A stretch of DNA of 5,034 nt from Pseudomonadota bacterium (GTDB lineage Bacteria > Pseudomonadota > Alphaproteobacteria > UBA8366 > JADFVY01). The notes below the pieces were generated by a model. That model made no database searches and had not been told where the DNA came from. It saw only the letters and a program-made list of their open reading frames with translations. The translations under genes were made by a program, and so were the position numbers. Shown here piece by piece: positions 1 through 5,034 of this stretch. Position 1 is the first letter of the stretch. Every line of letters starts with the position of its first letter. The stretch is taken from positions 1 to 5,034 of the forward strand of contig JADFVY010000346.1 in assembly GCA_015222795.1 (NCBI GenBank). The letters run 5' to 3'.

Positions 1-45
1 CGGGAGAGGGCCTCGTTCAGGAGACCGTCGCGCGACGCGCAAGGG

Positions 46-129
46 CGTCGTTGCGAGGAGGCGGAGCCGACGCGGCAATCCAGAGACCCGCGCGCGCCTG
101 GATTGCTTCGCCTTCGGCTCGCAAAGACG
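46..129. repeat. REP-like palindromic repeat element
   Basis: Two imperfect inverted arms, 46-83 and 98-129, face each other across a GC-rich loop. The left arm starts CGTCGTTGCGAG and ends GCAATCCAG. The right arm starts CTGGATTGCTTCG and ends CTCGCAAAGACG, so the outer dozen and the inner nine bases pair almost perfectly, and the middle of the arms differs by small indels. Dispersed intergenic hairpins with this TTGCGAG...GCAATCCAG core are familiar from alphaproteobacterial genomes. Such elements are usually non-autonomous and lie between genes. Its position supports the view that the real gene starts well downstream. Copy number elsewhere in the genome cannot be seen here. Confidence 0.7.
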
Positions 130-359
130 GAAATCCCGGGAATATGGCCAGGCGTCACCCGGCGCCCGCCCGACGGCTCGGTTGCCGGTCGCGCAGCCTG
201 GACCCGAAGCAGTCATTCGCGAAGACCGGCCCGCCGCAATCCAGGCTTCGTGCTATCCTTGCTCTTTGTAGCTGTCGAGCTCGGGAGGCCGATCCTCGAT
301 ACAATAGTAGTAGTGCCCATAGACCAAAGATCCGTCATGGACTAACATTCAAACTGGAT

Positions 360-375
360 CAGTCGGATCGGACTG
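360..375. promoter_or_regulatory. Imperfect 16-bp palindrome, possible operator
   Basis: CAGTC and GACTG half-sites flank a GATC centre, with one mismatched base pair on each side of it. The element lies about 57 bases before the start codon of the binding-protein gene, where a regulator site or a leader hairpin would be plausible. The match is short, no known operator consensus is recognised, and chance remains a fair explanation. Confidence 0.2.
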
Positions 376-420
376 GTCGGTGGAGTATCCATTATGGAAT
401 GGACAGGGGGACTCCTGGAG

Positions 421-426
421 AGGGAG
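421..426 (+). promoter_or_regulatory. Ribosome binding site fixing the start at 432
   Basis: AGGGAG sits five bases before the ATG at 432, preceded by a second GGAG at 417-420. This strong Shine-Dalgarno sequence, together with the signal peptide that begins exactly at this ATG, decides the start against the much longer upstream frame. Confidence 0.8.
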
Positions 427-431
427 AAAAA

Positions 432-1229
432 ATGAGCGTGAGTTCACTCGGGATGCGTCAACTTCTGGCAGTTTTTACGATGTCGGCGCCTCTTCTCGCA
501 GGCAGCGCGGTTCAAGCGCAAGAAACACTTAGAATGGGATACTTTGATTTACCGCCTCACGTCGTCGATGTTGAGGGCGGGGCGCCGGCGGGCGCGGCCA
601 TCAGCTATTTCAAGGAATATATCGCGCCCCATCTGGGGGTCGCCGTCGATTGGGATAGCGCGGCCACGCCGCCCACGCGCCTGATGGACCAGTTAAGGAA
701 TGGCGACAAGGACGCCATGATCTTTCTGGGCAGGACAATCGAGCGAACCGAGTATCTGCATTATCCGGACCCGTATCTTATCGTTCCAGAGACCCTGGCG
801 TTCAGGAAGGATAGTCCCGTCGACAATATCACCGCGGTGGGCGACCTTCATGGCCTGACGGTCGGGTTTCTGGTGGGCGGCCGAATACCCGAGGCCCTGC
901 GCGACGACAAGATCAAATACGACCTTTTGGCCGGCAAACGTCTCTTTGAACGCAATGTCGAGAAGCTGCTGCTTGGCCGGGTCGACGCGGTCTATGCACC
1001 TCTGTCGACAGCGCTGGTCAGTATCATTGAAGAAATGGGCGTGGGCGACAAGGTGAAGCTTATCCCGGTCGAGTTCCTGGAACCAGTCAGGATCTATACT
1101 GTGTTTTCGAAGAAAACAGTCAAAGAAAAAATTGTTGAAGATTATAACAAGGCTCTGAAAGCGGCCAATAACGAACATGCTTATATTGACTATATCGGAA
1201 TATATAAGAAAAAAACACGCGATAAGTAA
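432..1229 (+). CDS. Periplasmic solute-binding protein, SBP_bac_3 family
   Basis: The 265-residue product is a predicted exported ligand-binding protein of the amino-acid/polar solute type (SBP_bac_3-like). Residues 1-29 form a signal peptide with a hydrophobic core (about 9-24) and a likely cleavage after AVQA. The mature part shows the family pattern: a first strand LRMGYF with the following PAGAAISYF region, then GDKDAMIFLGRTIERTEYLHYPDPY (about 91-115, the usual place of the T-x-E-R and PY ligand-site elements), then DLHGLTVGFLVGG (138-150), and GRVDAVYAPLSTAL (182-195) in the second lobe. The length is normal for the family. There is no lipobox cysteine, so it should be free in the periplasm. 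The ligand cannot be read from the sequence. No permease or ATPase gene follows; the next gene is a receptor adenylate cyclase 47 bases downstream, probably in the same transcript, which suggests a sensing role. The last 45 codons are strikingly AT-rich and end in a lysine-rich tail (YKKKTRDK). Confidence 0.85.
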   Translation: MSVSSLGMRQLLAVFTMSAPLLAGSAVQAQETLRMGYFDLPPHVVDVEGGAPAGAAISYFKEYIAPHLGVAVDWDSAATPPTRLMDQLRNGDKDAMIFLGRTIERTEYLHYPDPYLIVPETLAFRKDSPVDNITAVGDLHGLTVGFLVGGRIPEALRDDKIKYDLLAGKRLFERNVEKLLLGRVDAVYAPLSTALVSIIEEMGVGDKVKLIPVEFLEPVRIYTVFSKKTVKEKIVEDYNKALKAANNEHAYIDYIGIYKKKTRDK

Positions 1230-1276
1230 TCTGACTAGCGACTTATGGGAAGCCGGCGGGGAATTATGGAAATGCC

Positions 1277-2884
1277 ATGAAGAAGGACCGACGCCAGACC
1301 ATTCGCGGAAAATTCCTTCGCGTGACGATCCCGCTGATTTTTCTGACCGTCATAGGGGTGTTCAGCGCGGTCGAGTTGATGACGTACAGGGATGCGCTGG
1401 GCCAACTCAAGCAAACCTTCGAAGGCATGATCGTCACACAGAGTGCCGCGCTGGCGACGCCGATGTGGAATCTCGACTACGACCAGATCCGGCTCAGCCT
1501 GGAAGCCGTCACGGCCAATCGCGAAATCGTCGCGACACGCATTTACGGTGAGAACGGTAAACTCATGCTTGTGACCGGCGAGGACAACATCGCCGGCGAC
1601 CATATGCTGCTGCAACGCGAGATTATGTACGACGCGGGCGCGGGACCGAAGATCATCGGGAAACTGGAATTCGTTGCGACCACCGGCATTGTCTGGGAAC
1701 AAACCAAATTGCGCCTTCTCGTCGCCGCCGTGATTGCGCTGCTGGCAGTGGCGATGGAGGTCGCGGCAGCCCTGTTCGCGCTTCGGCGCATTATCGGGAC
1801 GCCGCTGGTGCGGCTTTTGTCGTCGATCAACACGGCCCGGTCCGGTTTGGGCCGCAAACATGTCGAGTGGGACAGCCACGACGAATTGGGCCAGGTCATT
1901 TCGGCCTTCAACGAAATGCAGGACCGGCAAGAGGCCTATGATCAGGAGCTTCGCGAGGGGCGCGACACGCTGGAAAGACGGGTCGCCGAGCGCACCGCCG
2001 AACTGGCCGAAAAGTCCAGCGCCCTGGAGCGATTGTCGAACCAGTTGGCCAAGTACCTGTCACCCCAGGTCTATGAGTCCATTTTTCATGGCAAGCAAGA
2101 GGCCAAGGTCGCCAGCAGCCGCAAGAAGCTGACGGTTTTCTTCTCGGACATCGCGGACTTTACCGAGACCGCCGACAGGCTGGAGTCCGAGGAACTGACC
2201 CAGCTTCTCAATCACTATCTGACGGAAATGTCCCGGATCGGGTTGGCGCACGGAGCGACGATAGACAAATATGTCGGCGACGCCATTCTGATCTTTTTCG
2301 GCGATCCGGAAACCAGGGGCGCCAAGGAAGATGCCCTGGCCTGCGTGCAAATGGCGATCGAAATGCGCGACAAAATGAAGGAGCTGCAGGGTCTCTGGCG
2401 CGATTCCGGGATCGAAAAACCCTTGCGCTGCCGGATGGGTATTCACACCGACTATTGCACGGTCGGAAATTTCGGGAGCGAGGACAGGATGGACTACACG
2501 ATCATCGGCGGCGGCGTAAATACGGCGTCCCGGCTGGAGTCTTCCGCCAGCCCCGGCGAGATCCTTATTTCGTATGAAACTTTCGCCCATGTGAGAGATC
2601 AGGTTTACTGCGAGGAACAAGGCACGATCCTGGTGAAGGGCATTGCTTATCCCGTCGCCAACTATAAGGTCCTGGACACTTTCGGCAACCTTGGCAGACA
2701 GCGGCGACGCTTGCGCGAGGAGCTTCCCAACGTAAAGCTGGATATCGATCTCGAAGCAATGACCTCGGATGATCGAGACCAGGCAGCGGAAATTCTGCGT
2801 CGCGCCCTGGATATGGTTTCTTCCGACGACGATCCCGCGCAGCCGGAACAGGCGCCGAAGACAAAATCGGCGCGCCGACGATAA
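1277..2884 (+). CDS. Transmembrane class III adenylate cyclase with HAMP domain
   Basis: The 535-residue product is predicted to make cAMP from ATP at the inner membrane in response to a periplasmic signal. Order of parts: TM1 at about 13-35; a periplasmic sensor of roughly 110 residues (36-146) containing ATPMWNLDYDQI (60-71), a W-N-L-D pattern seen in small two-TM sensors; TM2 at about 146-169; HAMP at about 169-221 with P176 and the HDELGQVISAFNEM signature; a coiled coil at about 222-258; and the catalytic domain at about 283-465. Metal-binding aspartates are D291 (FFSDIADFT) and D335 (KYVGDA); base-selecting K331; transition-state N415 and R419 (GGGVNTASRL). T408 stands where class IIIa enzymes have Asp, which marks class IIIb and favours ATP over GTP. 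All catalytic residues are in one chain, so a homodimer would have two sites. The C-terminal tail (about 470-535) is charged and probably disordered. The start at 1277 is the only ATG after an in-frame stop at 1232; its ribosome site is weak (GGCGGGGAA at 1255-1263), so translation may depend partly on the upstream gene. Confidence 0.92.
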   Translation: MKKDRRQTIRGKFLRVTIPLIFLTVIGVFSAVELMTYRDALGQLKQTFEGMIVTQSAALATPMWNLDYDQIRLSLEAVTANREIVATRIYGENGKLMLVTGEDNIAGDHMLLQREIMYDAGAGPKIIGKLEFVATTGIVWEQTKLRLLVAAVIALLAVAMEVAAALFALRRIIGTPLVRLLSSINTARSGLGRKHVEWDSHDELGQVISAFNEMQDRQEAYDQELREGRDTLERRVAERTAELAEKSSALERLSNQLAKYLSPQVYESIFHGKQEAKVASSRKKLTVFFSDIADFTETADRLESEELTQLLNHYLTEMSRIGLAHGATIDKYVGDAILIFFGDPETRGAKEDALACVQMAIEMRDKMKELQGLWRDSGIEKPLRCRMGIHTDYCTVGNFGSEDRMDYTIIGGGVNTASRLESSASPGEILISYETFAHVRDQVYCEEQGTILVKGIAYPVANYKVLDTFGNLGRQRRRLREELPNVKLDIDLEAMTSDDRDQAAEILRRALDMVSSDDDPAQPEQAPKTKSARRR

Positions 2885-3092
2885 CCGCCATAAAATACCG
2901 ACCGGTTACGAGTTCCAGGCCCGCGCGGCGTGTTGTATTCCCACAGCATCGTTCCGGATCCGTCGATCTGGGCATTGCTCGCACCGCATGCGTTGCTGCG
3001 TCGGCGCGGTGGCTTGCATGGCGGCACGTTCAGACACGGGTTAAGTCTTTTTCAACGCTGCCTCGCACATAATCCTGCTGAAGAGGAAGCTG

Positions 3093-3107
3093 CGTAAGCG
3101 CTTTACG
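3093..3107. promoter_or_regulatory. CGTAA-N5-TTACG palindrome before metalloprotease gene
   Basis: Perfect 5-bp inverted half-sites flank GCGCT. The site lies about 20 bases downstream of a CATAAT hexamer (3068-3073) that could be a -10 box, and 43 bases before the ATG at 3151. A repressor operator is possible. A matching -35 box at proper spacing is not seen, so the promoter itself is unproven. The rest of the gap 2885-3150 shows no gene and no clear terminator for the cyclase transcript. Confidence 0.2.
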
Positions 3108-3150
3108 AGACATCGAAGCCGAGAGGACAAACCGTGTGCAAGGGAACCCG

Positions 3151-4050
3151 ATGACCCATACAAAATCCTCACGGCCCGAGATGGGAACATACGGCATCGA
3201 AAAGACATTAGGAGAAGAAGGCAGCAGCCTATTCCCAGTCTTGGCCTCGCAGGCCCGAGTCTCGTCGGATGCTGTGGATTCTGAAAGGATCAAGGCCGCT
3301 TTCGATAAGCTTATGCGCGGCCTGGCGCATATGTCGGGGGAGCGGATCTATTCCGGATATCGGGAACTTTACGAACTCGGCCCGGCCGTGATCCCAGCGC
3401 TGGAGCGTCGCATCTTCCAGGCCAGCTGGGAAAGGGTCACGCGGCCTGAGGCGACTCGCATGCAGACGGCACTTGTGAGCCTCCTGCACGATATCGATGA
3501 GGCAAGGTCCCGGAGTGTCATTGACCGGCTACTCGCGCAGGATTGCCATCCAGCGCTGCGGGGCGTGTTGCAGAGCATCCGCCGTTACGACGACAGGAAC
3601 TTTAGAACCCACGAAATTCGGGGTGTGCGTGTCCTGGTGGCCAGGGAAATCGACGAGTCCGAGGGCGTGCCATTTCATATGGAGCGGTGGCTCGCCAACG
3701 TGCCGCGCGGGGACCTCGCCGGCATCGTGCGGCTTTACGTAGTTCTCCGCCCGCCCGTACAGGACGTCGCAGGTTACTATATGCCGGTCCTCTCGACGAT
3801 CACGGTGTACTGGAAGGTTTCCCTCGTGGGAAGCAAGGCGTTGGCCCGGCTGGCGCGCATTTCCGTGGAGAAAACGCTGTATCACGAAATCGGCCATCAC
3901 GTTCACCGGCATACATTCGGCCGGCAGCCCGAGCAGGAGAAGGAGGCCGACCGATACGCCTATGCGCGCCTTCGCGTCAGCCGCCCATTTCTCACCGCGG
4001 CCGTGCGGGCTATCAGGCTCGTCGTACGCCCCAAGGCGAATCGTCGATAG
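3151..4050 (+). CDS. Predicted zinc metalloprotease with HEAT-like N-terminal region
   Basis: I do not recognise a named family, but the 299-residue product has the hallmarks of a zincin peptidase. HEIGHH (245-250) supplies zinc ligands H245 and H249 and catalytic E246. The downstream EQEKEADRYAYARL (261-274) resembles the E-x-x-A-D element of M48 and ImmA/IrrE-type peptidases, making E263 the likely third ligand. Before it, YYMPVLSTITVYW (209-221) looks like the edge strand that lines a protease cleft. Residues about 65-150 are helical and HEAT-like (GPAVIPALERR; then LVSLLHDIDEARSRSVIDRLLAQDCHPALRGVLQSI in two helical pairs), suggesting a protein-binding module. There is no signal peptide or clear membrane segment, so it is probably cytoplasmic; residues 279-293 are a hydrophobic/basic helix that might touch the membrane. 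The ATG at 3151 has AGGGA five bases upstream; a GTG at 3136 with GAGAGGA before it would add five residues and is a real alternative. The substrate is unknown. The gene converges with the minus-strand propeller gene. Confidence 0.75.
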   Translation: MTHTKSSRPEMGTYGIEKTLGEEGSSLFPVLASQARVSSDAVDSERIKAAFDKLMRGLAHMSGERIYSGYRELYELGPAVIPALERRIFQASWERVTRPEATRMQTALVSLLHDIDEARSRSVIDRLLAQDCHPALRGVLQSIRRYDDRNFRTHEIRGVRVLVAREIDESEGVPFHMERWLANVPRGDLAGIVRLYVVLRPPVQDVAGYYMPVLSTITVYWKVSLVGSKALARLARISVEKTLYHEIGHHVHRHTFGRQPEQEKEADRYAYARLRVSRPFLTAAVRAIRLVVRPKANRR

Positions 4051-4130
4051 CAGCAAGACCGCCGAACGTGAAAATCGATGCTCCGGGCAAGAGCAGGGAG
4101 CCGGGCCGGGTTTTTGCTCGGGAGTTCCGG

Positions 4131-4178
4131 GGGCAGTATACATAACTCACCCACAGTAGATAGTTAAGTATACTGCCC
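4131..4178. repeat. 17-bp inverted repeat in convergent intergenic region
   Basis: The left arm GGGCAGTATACATAACT (4131-4147) and the right arm AGTTAAGTATACTGCCC (4162-4178) pair at 16 of 17 positions around a 14-base spacer. Each arm also contains the short palindrome GTATAC, so AGTATAC recurs in the same orientation 32 bases apart, about three helical turns. There is no T-run after either end, so it is not a typical intrinsic terminator. Possible roles are a protein-binding site, a recombination site, or paired ends left by a small mobile element. No target duplication is visible at its borders. Confidence 0.75.
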
Positions 4179-4179
4179 A

Positions 4180-4197
4180 CAGATTACCCAGATTACC
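4180..4197. repeat. Tandem 9-bp direct repeat
   Basis: CAGATTACC occurs twice head to tail without a gap, directly after the 17-bp inverted repeat. CCCACAG also occurs at 4150-4156 (in the spacer of the inverted repeat) and at 4176-4182. The cluster of inverted and direct repeats within 70 bases suggests a protein-binding site or the footprint of a past insertion or replication slip; the sequence alone does not decide. Confidence 0.6.
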
Positions 4198-4206
4198 TGA
4201 AACAAT

Positions 4207-4237
4207 GCCGCGCCGGAAGAGGTTCTCCCGGCGCGGC
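4207..4237 (-). terminator. Intrinsic terminator for the beta-propeller gene
   Basis: GCCGCGCCGG (4207-4216) and CCGGCGCGGC (4228-4237) form a perfect 10-bp GC stem; inside it, after one mismatch, three more pairs close a 3-base loop. Read on the minus strand, the stem is followed by ATTGTTTCA, a moderately U-rich tail, about 45 bases past the stop codon of the minus-strand gene. On the plus strand the tail is TGTTCGATC, so it could stop the metalloprotease transcript only weakly. Confidence 0.7.
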
Positions 4238-4281
4238 TGTTCGATCAAGGCACTTGTGCAGCCATTTTCAGGGCGGGAAAA

Positions 4282-5034
4282 TTAGTGCCCGGCCAAATGG
4301 TTCCACTTTGGCAGCAACACGATGCTATTGGGGTTGAAGCCCATGTTCTTCAGGGTATCGACCGACGCCACGACTTTCTGGCTCTCCAGATCGACGACCT
4401 TGATCGACCCGTCGTCCATGCCTTTCAGATTGATGAACGCATTCTGGACGAAGCCGTATTTCCAGTCCTTGGTGAACCCCACATGATGGGCGCCCGCCGC
4501 CGTCCGGATGGTCTTCAGCAGTTCGGGTTTGGCCGGGTCCCTGGAAATATCGAAGATATGGAAATCGCCCGGATTGGCCGTGGTCACGTACATGCGCCGG
4601 GATTTCGGGCCGAAGTAGATTTCCAGCGGTACGCCGCTGCCGGTGCCGTTGAAATCATATACCTGGGCGACATCGAAATCTTTCAACTGGGAGTTCCAGG
4701 TCGCGGTCCACAGGGTGCCACCGAACATGACGGTGATATAGGCCATCGGCGGGTTGGCGCCCGGAACGAACAGGATCTCCACCGGCGACACCCCGGACGG
4801 TGACGGCTTGTCGGAAAGCTTGTGGCTGGTCAGCGGCGTTCCTGTGCTCGCCTCGATGGCGGTGATGGTTTCGCCGGGATCGGTCAGATCGTGCTTGATG
4901 GTATTGGTGACCAGGATGCGGTCGATCGCGTCGTTCATGGCGATGCCGTGGGGATAGGGCTTGGGCAGGGAAATCGTCGACTTGATCGCGTCCGTCGCGA
5001 CATCGCCGACGATGATGTTGCCCGACCCCATGCA
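4282..5034 (-). CDS. YncE/YVTN-type beta-propeller protein, 5' end outside window
   Basis: Only the C-terminal 250 codons are visible. The frame stays open to the right edge (a Cys codon precedes the first Met at 5031), and the visible protein starts in the middle of a blade, so that Met is probably internal. Numbering from it, blade-like repeats follow: HGIAMNDAIDRILVTNTI (28-45), SPVEILFVPGANPPMAYIT (82-100), VPLEIYFGPKSRRMYVTTA (134-152) with DFHIFDIS, HHVGFTKDWKYGFVQNAF (182-199) with GSIKVVDLESQKVVASV, and a last strand FNPNSIVLLP. This is the YVTN beta-propeller pattern. E85, E137 and H183 fall at the same place in successive blades, with H182 beside H183, as if lining the central channel; a metal or ligand site is possible. 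Many relatives are exported, but the N-terminus is not visible here. Enzymatic function cannot be assigned. A terminator hairpin lies after its stop codon. Confidence 0.8.
   Translation of the reverse strand, partial: CMGSGNIIVGDVATDAIKSTISLPKPYPHGIAMNDAIDRILVTNTIKHDLTDPGETITAIEASTGTPLTSHKLSDKPSPSGVSPVEILFVPGANPPMAYITVMFGGTLWTATWNSQLKDFDVAQVYDFNGTGSGVPLEIYFGPKSRRMYVTTANPGDFHIFDISRDPAKPELLKTIRTAAGAHHVGFTKDWKYGFVQNAFINLKGMDDGSIKVVDLESQKVVASVDTLKNMGFNPNSIVLLPKWNHLAGH

Larger units (their letters stand above)
1..431. other. Non-coding upstream region
   Basis: I see no convincing gene here. An open frame that runs into the binding-protein gene from position 51 begins with a TTG inside the REP-like hairpin and translates to Arg/Pro/Ala-rich, low-complexity protein. 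That is what read-through of GC-rich intergenic DNA gives, so I treat it as spurious. The stretch holds the hairpin repeat (46-129), a GC-rich middle part, and a more AT-balanced leader from about 250. A TACAAT hexamer at 300-305 could be a -10 element, but no good -35 box lies 16-18 bases upstream, so no promoter is called. The short segment 1-45 cannot be assigned. Confidence 0.6.

Noticed and set aside
196..246. Second degenerate copy of the REP-like element (GCCTGGA ... GCAATCCAGGC)
   Set aside because: Only short pieces match and the outer TTGCGAG arms are missing, so a second copy is not supported.
300..305. TACAAT as the -10 box of a sigma-70 promoter
   Set aside because: No acceptable -35 hexamer is found at 16-18 bases upstream.
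51..431. Long N-terminal extension of the binding-protein frame from a TTG
   Set aside because: It starts inside a repeat, encodes low-complexity Arg/Pro-rich protein, and would bury a clear signal peptide and ribosome site at 432.
1235..1930. Long minus-strand open frame opposite the cyclase
   Set aside because: It lies antisense to a gene with complete domain signatures; its His/Arg/Gln-rich composition is typical of a shadow frame in GC-rich DNA.
2867..2878. Perfect 12-bp palindrome TCGGCGCGCCGA as a terminator
   Set aside because: It lies within the last codons of the cyclase, leaves no workable hairpin loop and has no T-run after it.
2662..3027. Minus-strand frame across the cyclase 3' end and the following gap
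   Set aside because: It overlaps real coding sequence, has no recognisable domain, and the gap portion alone is too short to support a gene or a remnant.
4091..4119. GAGCA...TGCTC hairpin with a T5 run as terminator for the metalloprotease gene
   Set aside because: The stem is only 5 bp, and the T-run lies inside the loop side rather than after the stem.
3529..4143. Minus-strand open frame opposite the metalloprotease
   Set aside because: The plus-strand frame carries the HEIGHH and ExxAD motifs; the opposite frame shows no family pattern.

Overview
The window looks like chromosomal DNA from a GC-rich alphaproteobacterium. The signs are the high-GC codon use of most genes, a palindromic repeat with a GCAATCCAG / CTGGATTGC core of the kind common in Rhizobiales and relatives, and a HAMP-linked class III cyclase of a type frequent in that group. 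The exact genus cannot be read from the sequence. There are no rRNA, tRNA, CRISPR or complete mobile elements.

Layout. Positions 1-431 carry no convincing gene: a REP-like hairpin lies at 46-129, followed by a leader. A two-gene plus-strand unit follows: a secreted amino-acid-type (SBP_bac_3 family) solute-binding protein (432-1229) and, 47 bases on, a two-pass membrane adenylate cyclase with periplasmic sensor, HAMP, coiled coil and class III catalytic domain (1277-2884). After a 266-base gap comes a plus-strand gene for a predicted cytoplasmic zinc metalloprotease with a HEAT-like helical N-terminal part and an HEIGHH motif (3151-4050). A 231-base convergent intergenic region holds a strong 17-bp inverted repeat, a tandem 9-bp repeat and a terminator hairpin. 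The last gene runs on the minus strand from beyond the right edge to 4282: the C-terminal part of a YVTN/YncE-like beta-propeller protein.

How the genes may work together. The most suggestive unit is the first pair. A binding protein is encoded next to a receptor cyclase, with no transporter permease or ATPase gene visible. This fits, but does not prove, a system in which the binding protein presents a periplasmic ligand to the cyclase sensor and so sets cAMP levels. The metalloprotease and beta-propeller genes show no clear functional link to this pair.
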